Below, piece by piece: positions 14,501-24,646 of a stretch of 64,000 nucleotides of DNA (position 1 is the first letter of the stretch; each line of letters opens with the position of its first letter). The notes beneath the pieces are model-generated. The model was given only the letters and a program-made list of their open reading frames with translations, made no database searches and was not told the origin of the DNA. Origin of the DNA: Aedes albopictus (lineage: Eukaryota > Arthropoda > Insecta > Diptera > Culicidae); the NCBI RefSeq assembly GCF_035046485.1, contig NC_085137.1, positions 40,665,155 to 40,729,154 on the forward strand, in the 5' to 3' direction. Position numbers and translations under genes: made by a program.

Positions 14501-17177
14501 TTAAAGATCGATAATATTGTTTATGGCTGAAGCTAAGTACGAATCTTTCTCAGACTGCCATAAACAACATTATCGACCAACATCTTCAAACAAACCACAA
14601 TCCGAATTCGAGATCTCTATTAATCAACACTCTACAACAGCGAGAAGAAACAACACTACCAACAATTATATGTGCCATATAACAGTAAACAAACGAAGCG
14701 ACTGTGATAGTTTAAGCACAGTTTAAGTACAATATATGCAGGAATTTAACATACACTAAAGACAAAAATCAAAACAAATCCTGTAGATAGACAGACATGT
14801 TATAATCTGACGAGCACTACTGACAAAGAAAATGACACCCAATAGACCCTCTAACCCACTAAACTTGCATTCAACATTTGACCCACTTCTATAGAATAGT
14901 TTTACAAAATAATGGATGAATACGTAAAACAGTTAGAATAGTTACAAGCAAGACAGAGTAGTGAACCGTTGCCTAGTTTTATTTCCGTGTTGTCCAGTAA
15001 AATAGTCAGTGAATGTTATATTTTGAATATTGTGAGATGTCTAATGTGTTTGAAAACTAATTTAAGGAAATTGATGAACACCAAAAGCTTGATAAAAATT
15101 ACCGCTAACATCACACCAAACAAGGAACGAAGCTTTTCTGTAAGCAAATTGTAATTATGTATATCTTTGTTAATGTAACTTAGTCCAATTATGTTACAGA
15201 ATCATTGAAGAAGATAGAATATACAATCGAAACGTCGGGCGTAGAAAATATGCTTTAATTATGACTGCTCTAAAGACTGAAAGCCGAAAAAGTATCCCGG
15301 TACAAACTCCCATCAGTCAATGGCAGCCAAATTAAGGAATTCCTGGAGTAATTTCGCGAAGAATCATTTGATGAATTCCCATTTAAATCTTTGAAGTAAT
15401 CTCTGCTACGATTCTAGATGGAATACTTTGGGAAATCCAAGGAGAAATTCCTGAAAAATAATCCAGAGAAATATCTGAAACGATTCCTGGAGGGATTCCA
15501 GCAGCAAGGATGGGAACACTCACTTGCAAAGAGTTATACTCACTTGCAGGCTTGTCCGCACTGAGCCTCTTTGGATTTACACTATCAATCACATCATAAA
15601 TTAGAAATATTTTCATCTTATCAGATAGAAGGATGTTGAAATATTCTAAATGTCATTTCGAACTGTCAAAAAACCGCACCGCAGAGCCACACGGAGCGCG
15701 CAAAGAGATGTTCACCCGGGTGAAAACACTCCAGTGAATATTGGAAAAATCTAAAAGTCCTGCAGGAATACCAGCAAGAATTTCTGGAGGAATTCCAGCA
15801 GGTGTTACTGGAGGAATCCCAATAAAAACTACTGGAGGAAGGAGGAATGTCTGCAAAAAATCTCAGAGCCATATGATATCTCAAGAAGTTCCCAGCGGAT
15901 TCCCGGAGGAACACCAGTAGAAATTACTGCAACTCCTGAACCAAAATTACGACTATTCCTGAGCCAATCCTATAGGAGAACATCTACCTCATAAGCATCA
16001 GCCTCATAATTTCTGTAACAAATCACAGCAAGGGGGCATTTTTAACCAACGTAGACCAAATTGTTGTCATCTCAAAGCCTTATCCCTGCATGCTAGCAGC
16101 GCTCGTTATACTCAGTGTAAAGTGCAAAGGAAACGTATTCAAAGGAAAAATATAGGACAAGCGCAAATATTCTAAAAACAAGGAAATTAAAAAAAAAAAC
16201 ATGGAATGATCCTCCATTCGATTTTCAAGTGATAATCACAAGCTTCGATCAGACACTTTGGAATGTTCGAGTGCAACTTGATCACACAAAAAATCTGCCT
16301 CGTGCAAGTTGGCACAACAACGCGCTCATATACCTTTCTAAACCGAAGGCCATGGAAATTCTGGACCATTTTTGTGACGTTAAGGAATCGATAAAGCTTT
16401 GTTCAAAAAATCGACCTTGTTGACCCAGTGTGTGGGAATCTAGTTTCCATTTACATAGTATGTTAAAGGTTTTGTTTACGTTAACTATTAAACTAACGTC
16501 TGTTTTGTCAAAAAATTTGAGGACTTTTAAATATTATTTGGAAATAAAACTTTTTGAAGTAGATTTAGATGTAGCACATCTGAGTTTCTATATTTTAACA
16601 ATGACCTCCAGGTTCTTCTACGATAGAGCTTTTGCTCAGCTGAAATGCCTCTGGGACGTTTTCGTCATTATTGTAAATGTGCACTGGGCAACGAGATTTG
16701 AAGTTACTTACGCACAAGTAAATACGCACATTTTAATCTGGGAGGTGTCTTTTTTTAATTGCACTTTTGAAAGCAATGGTACTTACTGTAGCGTTGGCCA
16801 TAAAAATTCAACCAGCGAACCGCACACATAGCCGACACTAACTTAATTAATAAAAATTAAGGAGTCTACGACTGCATACCCCAGACAAGAAAGCAAACAA
16901 TGATGGAGCACAAAAATTATCCTAAAGGGAACAAAAACATAAAATCATTCCAGTCTGTGGTTTTTTCAGGTCGTTTTATTGGTAGGGTTTCACCTCCCGT
17001 AAGCCTCCCATTGTAGCAATTACTCATCAGCCCAATCGAATCACTCCCGGAGAAAAAAAAATGATAACATTTGAATGACGACTGATGAAACACGATACCG
17101 AATCGATTATACACATAAACAGCATTTGACTCACCTATATCGGAAACCAGCGAATTCGAGTTCCCCAACAGACCCAT
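2545..17177 (-). CDS. Stam: STAM, signal transducing adaptor molecule (ESCRT-0 subunit)
   Basis: STAM pairs with Hrs as ESCRT-0 on early endosomes, where it binds ubiquitinated cargo and passes it to ESCRT-I. I assemble six coding exons (5' to 3' on the minus strand): 17135-17177, 4991-5151, 4811-4927, 4436-4741, 4118-4174 and 2545-4038, summing to 2178 nt (725 aa), all with GT/AG borders and matching phases. Domains: VHS about residues 1-140 (EKATSETNT and [12 protein letters not shown] motifs), UIM 169-184 ([16 protein letters not shown]), SH3 about 229-281 ([17 protein letters not shown]), GAT/coiled coil about 315-391 ([17 protein letters not shown]), then a Pro/Gln/Met-rich tail typical of insect STAM. 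The start ATG (17175-17177) has A at -3 and G at +4, and begins [14 protein letters not shown], like the fly N-terminus. Intron 1 is about 12 kb and full of transposons. The stop TAA overlaps a consensus splice donor, so an alternative C-terminus is possible. Confidence 0.94.
6767..7431. mobile_element. Inverted-repeat element with internal tandem duplication
   Basis: The ends are inverted copies of ACCCTTCTTACAC (6767-6779 and 7419-7431). Inside are a GT-rich run (about 6892-6930) and two diverged direct copies of a unit of about 155 bp (about 6957-7113 and 7144-7300), both with CTCAGCCGTCT, AAATGAAAGCTACT and ACCGAGATATCTTTC. There is no coding capacity, so it looks like a non-autonomous DNA transposon. 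No clear target duplication was found. Confidence 0.55.
6892..6930 (+). repeat. (GT)n microsatellite, interrupted
   Basis: Imperfect run of GT dinucleotides interrupted by AT and GC, within the inverted-repeat element at 6767-7431. The ORF overlapping it on the minus strand (His/Thr repeats) is an artefact of the run. Confidence 0.85.
8506..8886. mobile_element. 381-bp MITE, copy 1
   Basis: Perfect 23-bp terminal inverted repeats beginning CACAGACAAACAGACATACT, flanked by the direct duplication CTTTAGC (8499-8505 and 8887-8893). Length is 381 bp, identical to copy 2 at 10733-11113, with high internal similarity. An internal reading frame open in copy 2 is closed early by a stop in this copy, so it is unlikely to encode a protein. 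Confidence 0.88.
8970..9200. mobile_element. Hairpin MITE with TA flanks
   Basis: The left end CGCATTTAGTTCACTACTGG pairs with the right end CCAGTGGTGAACTAAATGCG, and the interior arms (AGTGCGCGATTGCATCAAAT and its complement) continue the fold almost to the centre. TA lies close to both ends, consistent with a Tc1/mariner-type target, although the outermost bases are not perfectly symmetric. Confidence 0.7.
9662..9688 (+). repeat. (ATGCT)n pentanucleotide repeat
   Basis: Five consecutive copies of ATGCT inside STAM intron 1. A simple repeat with no sign of function. Confidence 0.85.
10733..11113. mobile_element. 381-bp MITE, copy 2
   Basis: Same 23-bp inverted termini and same length as the copy at 8506-8886, flanked by TTTTAGC duplications (10726-10732 and 11114-11120). 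A 96-codon frame at 10801-11091 spans most of the element but is not preserved in copy 1. Both copies sit within 2.3 kb of each other in the same intron. Confidence 0.88.
12242..12415. mobile_element. Tc1/mariner-type MITE
   Basis: The ends CAGTCAGGTTT and AAACCTGACTG are inverted and flanked by TA on both sides (12240-12241 and 12416-12417). Subterminal TTTTACGCGG / CCGCGTAAAA extends the repeats. At 174 bp with no coding capacity it fits a TA-targeting MITE. Confidence 0.82.
13779..13980. mobile_element. Foldback MITE with long arms
   Basis: About 85-bp arms: TGTACCATTTGGGCAGGTGT at the left is the inverse complement of the right end, and the pairing continues through GGGCACTTGCCGCTATAACTA. 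Only a short central loop is unpaired. No coding capacity. Confidence 0.82.
14046..14216. mobile_element. 171-bp MITE with 5-bp target duplication
   Basis: The ends GGGCTGTCCATTAATTACG and CGTAATTAATGGACAGTCCC are inverted, with direct TGAAG flanks at 14041-14045 and 14217-14221. The interior contains C-rich and T-rich homopolymer runs. Confidence 0.8.
14418..14667. mobile_element. Imperfect foldback element
   Basis: The left arm (ATTGTTGATAGTGTTG ... GTTTATGG) pairs with the right arm (CCATAAAC ... CAACACTACCAACAAT) over about 110 bases with mismatches. It is probably an old MITE; the small ORF inside (14517-14726) is not credible. Confidence 0.6.
15330..15935. repeat. Degenerate 12-bp-period repeat block
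   Basis: Scattered copies of GGAATTCCTGGAG-like words (for example near 15338, 15425, 15485, 15760-15835 and 15895) in decayed form, interrupted by other sequence. It matches the monomer of the arrays at 54.6 and 56.5 kb in very eroded form. The several 60-80-codon minus-strand ORFs rich in Ile/Pro/Gly here are products of the repeat. Confidence 0.55.
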
Positions 17178-17460
17178 TTCTCGATCCAATGGCCACGGTC
17201 CGGACCTGTTTCCTCGTCCGACGGATTCCTGTTTTCTACGTAGCTGATGATGCACACACTGCACTACACTGACGCCGCACGCCACCACCCACAAGCTCCA
17301 GGGCCCTCTTCTACACCGTCGTCTCTACGCACACGGACGACCAGAAAGCAAAATAATCAGAGCGACTTGGCTCCTCGCGCGCACTCTTCCGCACTTGCAC
17401 TTTTCTTTCCTCCTCCGACGAGCGACGAGGACGACGTCGACGATCGCAATGGCGAGTAAT
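17178..17460 (-). promoter_or_regulatory. STAM 5' UTR and probable core promoter
   Basis: This GC-richer stretch lies directly upstream of the STAM start. On the minus strand an arthropod initiator-like TCAGT occurs at 17268-17272, about 90 bases before the ATG, and I saw no upstream ATG between it and the start codon. No TATA box was recognised. The transcription start is inferred from the motif and base composition only. Confidence 0.4.
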
Positions 17461-17837
17461 GTTGTCCCAAGGGGAGAGAACCTTTGTTTAGGAAATTGCG
17501 TTTTTCGTCCGAACCAACGCGCTCCCGGGGCAAATTCGTTGCACTTCGCGCCTAGCCAGGTCTAAAGTTTTGATTTTTCACGTTTTCGTCGCCGAAACAC
17601 TAAAATTTACAAGCAAAAACCTAATATTTTCACCGTCGGGGAAAGATTCCGAAAATCGCTAATGTATGGATTGAAAGGTTTTTCAGCTCTCTCTGTGACG
17701 ACGACGACAGGCGTCGCGAGGCGAGAGAGAGACGATGATGAATCAAATCAAAGGTGCTCGAATCGAGCACTTTCTTGTTTGACACTTCGATTCGAGCACT
17801 AAGGATGATGCCAAAAAGTGGATTGCACTCAAGAAAA

Positions 17838-18080
17838 TATATCTGGAGCAACATTTGAAAAGGGCATACAAGCATTGGTAAACAATGACTTCAATCGTCG
17901 CTCCTGAGCCCCTATCAGCTTATTTACAAAAACTAAAACCGTTATCAGATAGAGCAAACATCGATCTTTCGGATAACGGTTTTCATTTGCGTGGGCGGGC
18001 TGCTGTTATGCCCTACGGAGCGTTTTCGAAAAAAGACACAAGACCTCTTGGGCCCTTTTCAAATGTTGCTCCAGATATTA
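17838..18080. mobile_element. Hairpin MITE abutted by the Helitron
   Basis: ATATCTGGAGCAACATTTGA at the left (about 17838) is the inverse complement of the right end TCAAATGTTGCTCCAGATAT (about 18059-18078). The Helitron begins at 18081, so it appears to have inserted at or beside the right terminus of this MITE. Confidence 0.7.
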
Positions 18081-18106
18081 TCTATATATATAAAAATGAA
18101 TTTCCG

Positions 18107-18150
18107 TCTGTCTGTCTGTCTGCCTGTCTGTCTGTCTGTCTGTCTGTCTG
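18107..18150 (+). repeat. (TCTG)n microsatellite
   Basis: Eleven TCTG units with one TGCC interruption, inside the 5' end of the Helitron, a location where these insect Helitrons commonly carry such a run. Confidence 0.9.
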
Positions 18151-20616
18151 ACCGCTATGCATTCGGAAAATACTGAACCGATCGGTGTGAAATTTTGTGT
18201 GTGGGTACTGTTGGGGCCGGGGAAGGTTCTTAGCTTGGTGCGGGACCTCTCCGGTCTCGGGAACGGGTGGCTCCCATACAGATGACTTTGCGGGGGACGT
18301 CCCTTTGAAGCTGCATGCCAAAAAACACAGTACACTCAGAAAAAACAACATATTAAATTTAAATGTTCTGCACTTAGAATGTGACCAGTTGCTTTTGCAC
18401 TTGATAAACATGTGCAGCGCTATCGAATCTTTGTCGATTCAATCATGATAAAATTTATGTGCTTCGCTTTTGAATTTTAATCGTTCAGCGCATGGTTTTC
18501 ATTACGATGATTAATAAACCCATTTCCACGTGGGATTCGCTTCAAAATAGAAATAAAAGCAAAATTTTAATTATACGACTGAGCTGGTTTTATTTGTTGA
18601 ACAAATCACTTAATACTGAAACTATTGTTGACGAAAAGGATGAATTGCCCCGTCGTGGGCTCCAAGGTGGGCTCCGGTCGTTCCTTCAATGTTTGGGAAA
18701 ATCTCCAATTGGCCGGATGGTTGTGTTGGCATGACGGAACTATGGGACTGTGTCCACTGTCTCCTGATGATGACGGATAAGCTGAACGACTGTGATCCGG
18801 TCTCCGCAACAGTCGCATTTCATTCGGATGCTCCAACATCACCACTAGGTTCTACTTGCGTGGCGGTTCTGCATGCAGCGATCGATTTCAATTCTGCAAA
18901 AGAAACTATTGATCTATGAGAACATAACATTATAATGATAATGAATAATGAATAAATTATGCATTTACCTCTTCCAATATTCCAGCCGAATTCTCAACAA
19001 CTCGTTTTCGGGCAAAACATTCGCGCGCCATTATGGTTTCTTATGTTTTTCCTTACTTTTAGATTTTATGTGCACAAGGTAAGATGTTATGCTGCTACAC
19101 TTGGAATATATTTTAGTTATAATAAATATCAAATGTCGTACTTATAGATTTTATTACTTGCACATAAACGGGCGATTCTCTCTCTCGCCAGCAATCTATG
19201 AGGTTAGTGCACATAGAATCTATCAGTCGATTAATTTGAGTGTAGGCAGGCAGTACGACGTTTGCTGGGACAGCTATGTGCAATAAACATTTCAGAAGTG
19301 GTTCAATTTTGAAACTATTTTGTTGATCGCGGAACCGCCTCAATCAATAGATTTTACGACACATACCTGATTGAAAGGGACATTAAATGGAGACGGACCG
19401 GATATGCCAGCGTCCTGTAGCTTCCAAGGAGTATGGCAAAGTTACTGACAATCATAGTCTAGGTAGGTACATTACTTTCAATGGTGATTGCGAAACGCAA
19501 GAAGTCCGGACTGATTGCGTTAGCTCATGCGTCCTTTAGCGCTGTCGGTCAGGTAATTTGTCGACACTCCATGTACCTACCTACGCATTCAAATTCGAAA
19601 AAAAGACCAATCCAACGTTGGTAAAATTGACACAGCCAAGGACGACCGCGAAGCTATTATTACCTTTAAGACCAACATCTCTCTGAAAACTCACGAAATG
19701 GAACGAAGGTAAATCTATTGCTTTCCATATAGACATAGAAGACGTCCTACAGAAGTTACTTTTCATCCTTTACACAAGCGGTTGGTTTGGGTATAACTGA
19801 GCGGTTGGGTTGTCGATTCTTGGGGATCGAAATAGGTAGGTGCCATGAATGCAATCGCTTCAATTTCCCCCTAATAAAATTCAAAATCCGCGCGCAGTGG
19901 GATAATTACCAAAAATTAATCTACATATTCAGCTAACATCGAGTAAGTTTCTTATATCTGAATCCTAAAAGAAGGCTATGTTCCAGAAAAGTTTATTTAG
20001 GCTAGAGTTTAACATTCAGTTTTTTATCAGTTTTCATTAGTTTTGGAAGCAATGTTCAGTCCGTATAATCCATATCTCAAATCTCTTACGGGAAGTTGTG
20101 AATTAAATAAAGTGGTCATTCTTTTTTTTTTCTTTGAATTGGGATTTGAACATTTGGGCAGGGACCCCTGCCTCTGTTCTTCACACACTGTTTCTAAAGG
20201 TTAAATTACGTGATCATAATATTTTTGAACCTAAAAATATATTCGAAAGATACATCGTGACAACACCAAATCACAATCACTTTTTTTTCGGTTCCCAACT
20301 CCGTTCAAGCCATTTTTACATAGTGTGGACGGAATTAGGATCTGAAAAAGGTGATTTGATTTAGGCGATGTCACGGTATTATCTTTGACGAATAGGAATC
20401 GGATTATTTCTGGGGGAGAACTAGAGATTCAACATGATTGCTCAAGCTAAGGCGTCAGTAAGAGCAGGTAAGACACTATTTTTCGGCTTAGGTCTAGAGC
20501 GTTGATAATGATGAGAATCTTCACAAAATAGAAGTACGCCAGTATTGATGGTGGTCCGCATATTTGGGCGCTTCAGGAATCAGCCTGTCCGATTTTACTA
20601 CCATGGTACAGACCTA

Positions 20617-20741
20617 CAGTGACCCCACACCGATGAATCACCTTAATTTTTGTACACTATTTATGAATCACCATGTTGATCAAATGGAGTGATCCATAAA
20701 CTGTGGTCATTTTTTCCGATTCATATATTGTGGGGTCACTG
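20617..20741. mobile_element. 125-bp TA-flanked MITE inside the Helitron
   Basis: The ends CAGTGACCCCACA and TGTGGGGTCACTG are inverted, with TA on each side (20615-20616 and 20742-20743). It lies wholly within the Helitron, so it was either captured or inserted after the Helitron arrived. Confidence 0.82.
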
Positions 20742-20994
20742 TATATATCACCAAGCAAGGACAAGTAAAACGATATCGGGACGCAGAATGATCGCGCTAG
20801 CATCCACCGACAGAAAAATTCAACTGGCTTGAGAGGGCTGCCACCAACCGGCAGGTTTCTGAGGAGTACTACAACCAGGAAAAACGGGGTAATTTTTTTC
20901 TGGAGGGGGCGCAGGGGGCCTAACTTGAGATGACATGGTCGCCCGATATTTGATAATGCAAATCTGGATTGCAGTTTTGAAGAATCAAAATGAC

Positions 20995-23285
20995 TGGATT
21001 CTCACAGAGATTCCTTCAAGAATGCATCTAGGGATTCCACATAACATATTTCTTTGGGGATTTGTCCTTAAGTGGGGTTTTAGATAACTTTAGAGGTTCC
21101 TTCAGTGAATGTTCCAGTGCTGTTTCCGCGGTTTCCTTCGAGATTTAAACCAGAGATCCTTTATAGTATTTCTGCAGGTATTCCTTCAGAGATGTCTTCC
21201 AGAATTTCACTTGAGATTGCTCCAATTAATCCATCTGGAATTCGCAGTATTTGTAAAGGAATGTCTAGCAGAAATTTTTCAGAAGCAATTGTTCCTTGAA
21301 TAATTCGTCTAGAAATTATTGCATACATGGAATTCTTCAGAATTTTTTATCCAGTAATTCCTACAGAATCTTCCAGGAATTCGCTAAGAAAACTCTCCTG
21401 TGATTCTTAAGGAATTCCTCATGGGGTTTCTTGAAAAAATTCACCCGAGAATTTCTTCTAGGATTATTCGGAAATAACTTTTGGTTTATTTTAAAAATAA
21501 CTCCAAACACTTTTCTTGGGACTACTCCATAAATTCCTTCAGGAGTTGTTCCAGGATTCCTCTGTGGATTCCTTCAGGGATTCGTCTAAAAAAATCCTAC
21601 AGGGATTCGTCCAGGAATTCCTCTATAAAGTTCGCTAGAGATTCCTATAGAAATTCCTCCAGGTATTCCTCTAGATATACCTCGAGCAATTCCTCTAGAG
21701 ATTCTAACAGGAGTTCATCCAGGAACTCCTCCAGGAATTCTTTCAGGGATTTGTTCAAGAATTCCTCCAGGGATTCTTCCTGGAAGTTCTCCAGTGATTC
21801 TTCAATAAAATCCACCAGAAATTTCTCTAGGGATTTCTCTAGAGATTCCTCCAGGAGTTCCTTAAAGATAGCTCAAGGAATTTCTCTAGAGATTTCTCCA
21901 GAAATTCTCTCAGGTATGTCTACTGGAATTCCTTCAGGAGCTCCTCTAGGCATTCCTTCAGGAGTTCCTCTAGGGATTGCTCTAGGAATTGCTGCTCGAA
22001 TTCTTTTAGGAATTCCTCCAGGAATTCTTTTAGAAATACCTTCAGGCATTCATCCAGGGATTTCTAAAGGGATGCCTCCAGAAATTCATCTAGGCATTTC
22101 TTCAGGATTTAATTCTGGGACTTCTTCAGGAATACCTTTAAGATTTCCACCAGGAATTACCCCAGGAATTCCTGCAGATACTAACTCAAGAATTCCTGCA
22201 GAATTTACCTCAGGAATTCTGGATTTCATCCAGGCATTTCCTCCAGGATTTCCTTGAGGAATTTTTCCAGAAATTTCTCCTACAGGTATTCCTCCAAGGA
22301 TTCCTCCAAAGATTTTTCCAGGAATTGCTTCAAGGGATCCCTCCAGGAATCCCACAAGAATTTCCTCCAGGAATTCCTTCAGGAATTGGTCCATGTATTT
22401 ACAAAAAAATCATTTAGGGATTCCTCTAAAGATTCTTTCAGGAATTCTTCCGATGATTCCTCCAGATATTCCACCAAGAATTTTTCCAGGAATTCCTCCA
22501 GAAATTTCTCTGGAAATTCATAATGGAATTTCAGCAGGGATTCCTCCAGGAGTTCCTTTGGAGATTTCTCAAGGATTCCTCCAGTGATTCCTCAGGGTAT
22601 TTTCAAGATATACCTCATGAAATTCCAGTAAAAATTAAATAAAAAAATCCTCGAGGAATTTCTCCTGAAATTCTTTGGAGGATTCCTCCAGGGATTCTAC
22701 CTGAAAGTTTACCAGCGACTCTTCAAGAAAATCATCGAGAAATTTCTCCAGAAGTTCCTCTGAAGATTTCTCAAGGAATTTCTTTAGATATTCCTCCAGG
22801 AATTCGCACAGGAATGTCTCTAGGCATTCCTTTAGGAGCTTCTCTAGGGATCGCTCTTGGAATTCCTCCAGGTATTCTTTTAGGAATACCTCCAGGCATT
22901 TCTCCAGGAGTTCCCCCAGGGGTTTTCATAGGCATTCCTCCAGGGATTCATCCAGTCATTTCTTCAGGGTTTGATTCTGGGACTACACCAGGAATACCTT
23001 TAAAGTTCCACCAGGAAATACCCCAGGAACTCCTGCGGAAATTACCTCAGGAATTCTTGCAGAAATGAATTCAATAATTCGTACAGAAATTACAACGGAA
23101 ATTTATCAAGGAATTTCTCCAGGAAATCATCCTCCAGGAGTTTATAAACGAATAATTCAAAGAATCCAGGGATTCCTCCAGAGATTTCTTCAGAAATTTG
23201 TTCAAGAGATTCCTCCAGTAATTTACCAGCAATTCCTCGAGGAATTTATCAGGAACACCTTCAGGGATTCCACTAACGATTCTAC
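20995..23285 (+). repeat. Degenerate 12-bp-period array in the Helitron
   Basis: About 2.3 kb built of variants of GGAATTCCTCCA in near-continuous tandem, with frequent substitutions and small indels that shift the register. Long ORFs in several frames (for example 21481-22257 plus, 22086-22394 minus), rich in Asn-Ser-Ser, Ile-Pro-Pro or Glu-Glu-Phe, are by-products of a 12-bp unit that is a multiple of three. The monomer is the same as in the blocks at 35.5-42.5 kb and 54.6-57.2 kb. Confidence 0.85.
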
Positions 23286-23391
23286 CGGAACAGAAGATAT
23301 CAAAAACCATCAGAACTCAACCAATTTAAAGTGTCGTAGTGAAAGATCCACAATTAAAATGGGGCAATACAAAGTTTGCCGGGTCAGCTAG

Positions 23392-24646
23392 TATATATAT
23401 AAATAGGCTAGAGGAACTGGTTCACCTAGCGTGAATGAGGATGAAGCATCTGTCAAAGAAAAAGTAGATCCCCGGATAAAAACTAACCACCCAACTAACA
23501 TTTTCAGCGCTATAAGCTTCAGTCATTTGCTTTCTGTTGTGTAACCATCGAATAAAAGCAGCCAACGCTGAATAAAAGGGAAGCTAGTCAAATATTAATC
23601 ATAAGCTAATACACGACTGCAAAACAAGCACCATACAGCTACCAAACTCGGTTTTCAGAAATCCATCGCTTGTCGCTGGGGTTGCCTTTACTCCACTCTA
23701 TTCCAACTCCGGGAGATTTCCCAGAAGATGTGAAAACTTGAACACATCGAATAGGAGTCCCCACTAACAAAACAGCTGCTACTATACAGTACAATTCGTT
23801 ATACTGACAAATCCCCAAACCAGCAGCGCTTTAAAGGCCGTTATGCGATATTATTACAACTAGAAGTTGTAATAAAGAAACTGTTGGTTTACCAACACGT
23901 ACGGCTTGTCGGATGTAAACATTATTGTCAAAACAAACTTTAAGCGGGATATATAGCTACTAAACAAATTCTATACAGCTATCCATCTCTGTGCTGTGAA
24001 ATTATTTGGGTTGCTTTTATTGCACTTTAATTCAATGCCGGAAGGTTTTCCGGAAGATGTGCAAATCGAGTAAGAGTCCCAGCCACTACAACAGCTGCTT
24101 TTATACAGTACGTTTTGTAATGTTGCCAAAACACAAAACAGCAGCGCTTCGTAGCCGTTTAAAGAACACTCTTTCAGCTAGAAGCTGTGAAGAAGAACCT
24201 GTTGGCGCAATCACACAGCTTGTTCAATGTAAACATTATTGCGTTTGACGTTTCACAAGCTTTTGCAGCAAGATGAAGTTGGGTAAGGTTTCTTGTGGCA
24301 CAATTATGAAGCCTTGTCTGGAGTAAAACAAAACGAGCTATTTTCTATGTTTTTTATATATAGCAGTGTGGCAGCGAGGACATCATCGGGACCAGTGGAT
24401 ACGGAGATCGGGAGTTCAATTCCAAAGAGCGGCAAGTACTTTAATTATTCAATTTTGAAAGTGATAATTCCAGTTCCACATGTATTGCGTCACGGTATCC
24501 ATAACCTAATTATATTTAATCGTTTAATTTGGGGATGCCGTATAACTGTTATTTAACAATTGCGAAAAGGCTGAAAAAGCGCCTTCTCAAGATGTTATTC
24601 AGTTAGTGGTTACATAGGAGCCGAGAAAAGAGCTATGACTTGGTGG
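23392..24646. repeat. Intergenic DNA with a diverged tandem duplication
   Basis: Two direct copies of a unit of about 330-350 bp (about 23590-23935 and 23945-24245) share GGAAGATTTTCCAGAAGATGTG-like, CAGCTGCT..TATACAGTAC, AGCAGCGCTT and TGTAAACATTATTG blocks in the same order. No coding sequence was recognised. The 3' end runs into an assembly gap. Confidence 0.55.

Larger units (their letters stand above)
5152..17134 (-). other. STAM intron 1, transposon-rich
   Basis: The interval between the 43-nt first coding exon and the second exon. The donor is G|GTGAGT (minus strand) and the acceptor CCAACAG|AG; both are phase 1 and join to give the conserved Glu of EKATSETNT. The interior contains no convincing coding exon. 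It is populated by MITEs and hairpins at 6767-7431, 8506-8886, 8970-9200, 10733-11113, 12242-12415, 13779-13980, 14046-14216 and 14418-14667, plus a degenerate 12-bp repeat near 15330-15935. Small ORFs such as 16430-16831 have no recognisable domain. Confidence 0.8.
18081..23391 (+). mobile_element. Non-autonomous Helitron carrying a tandem array
   Basis: The 5' end is TCTATATATATAAAAATGAA, a terminus typical of insect Helitrons. The 3' end is GCCGGGTCAGCTAG (CTRR type), preceded by a small GGCAA/TTGCC stem-loop (about 23362-23380). The flanks are A (18080) and T (23392), the expected AT insertion site. No Rep or helicase domain is visible in 5.3 kb, so it is non-autonomous. It contains a TCTG microsatellite just inside the 5' end, a MITE (20617-20741) and a long degenerate 12-bp-period array (20995-23285). 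A minus-strand stretch near 18700-18850 starts like a zinc-finger module (CDCC then HH) but is broken by stops. Confidence 0.82.

Noticed and set aside
16430..16831. 133-codon ORF in STAM intron 1
   Set aside because: No recognisable domain, AT-rich codon use and no flanking exons; probably chance or old transposon.
16917..17294. 125-codon minus-strand ORF over the STAM start
   Set aside because: It overlaps the true first exon; the ATG at 17177 with a GTGAGT donor at 17134 gives the conserved STAM N-terminus, while the longer ORF reads through the intron.
21481..22587. Overlapping ORFs of 64-258 codons in the Helitron
   Set aside because: Low-complexity products of the 12-bp-period array, open in several frames at once; none resembles Rep or helicase.
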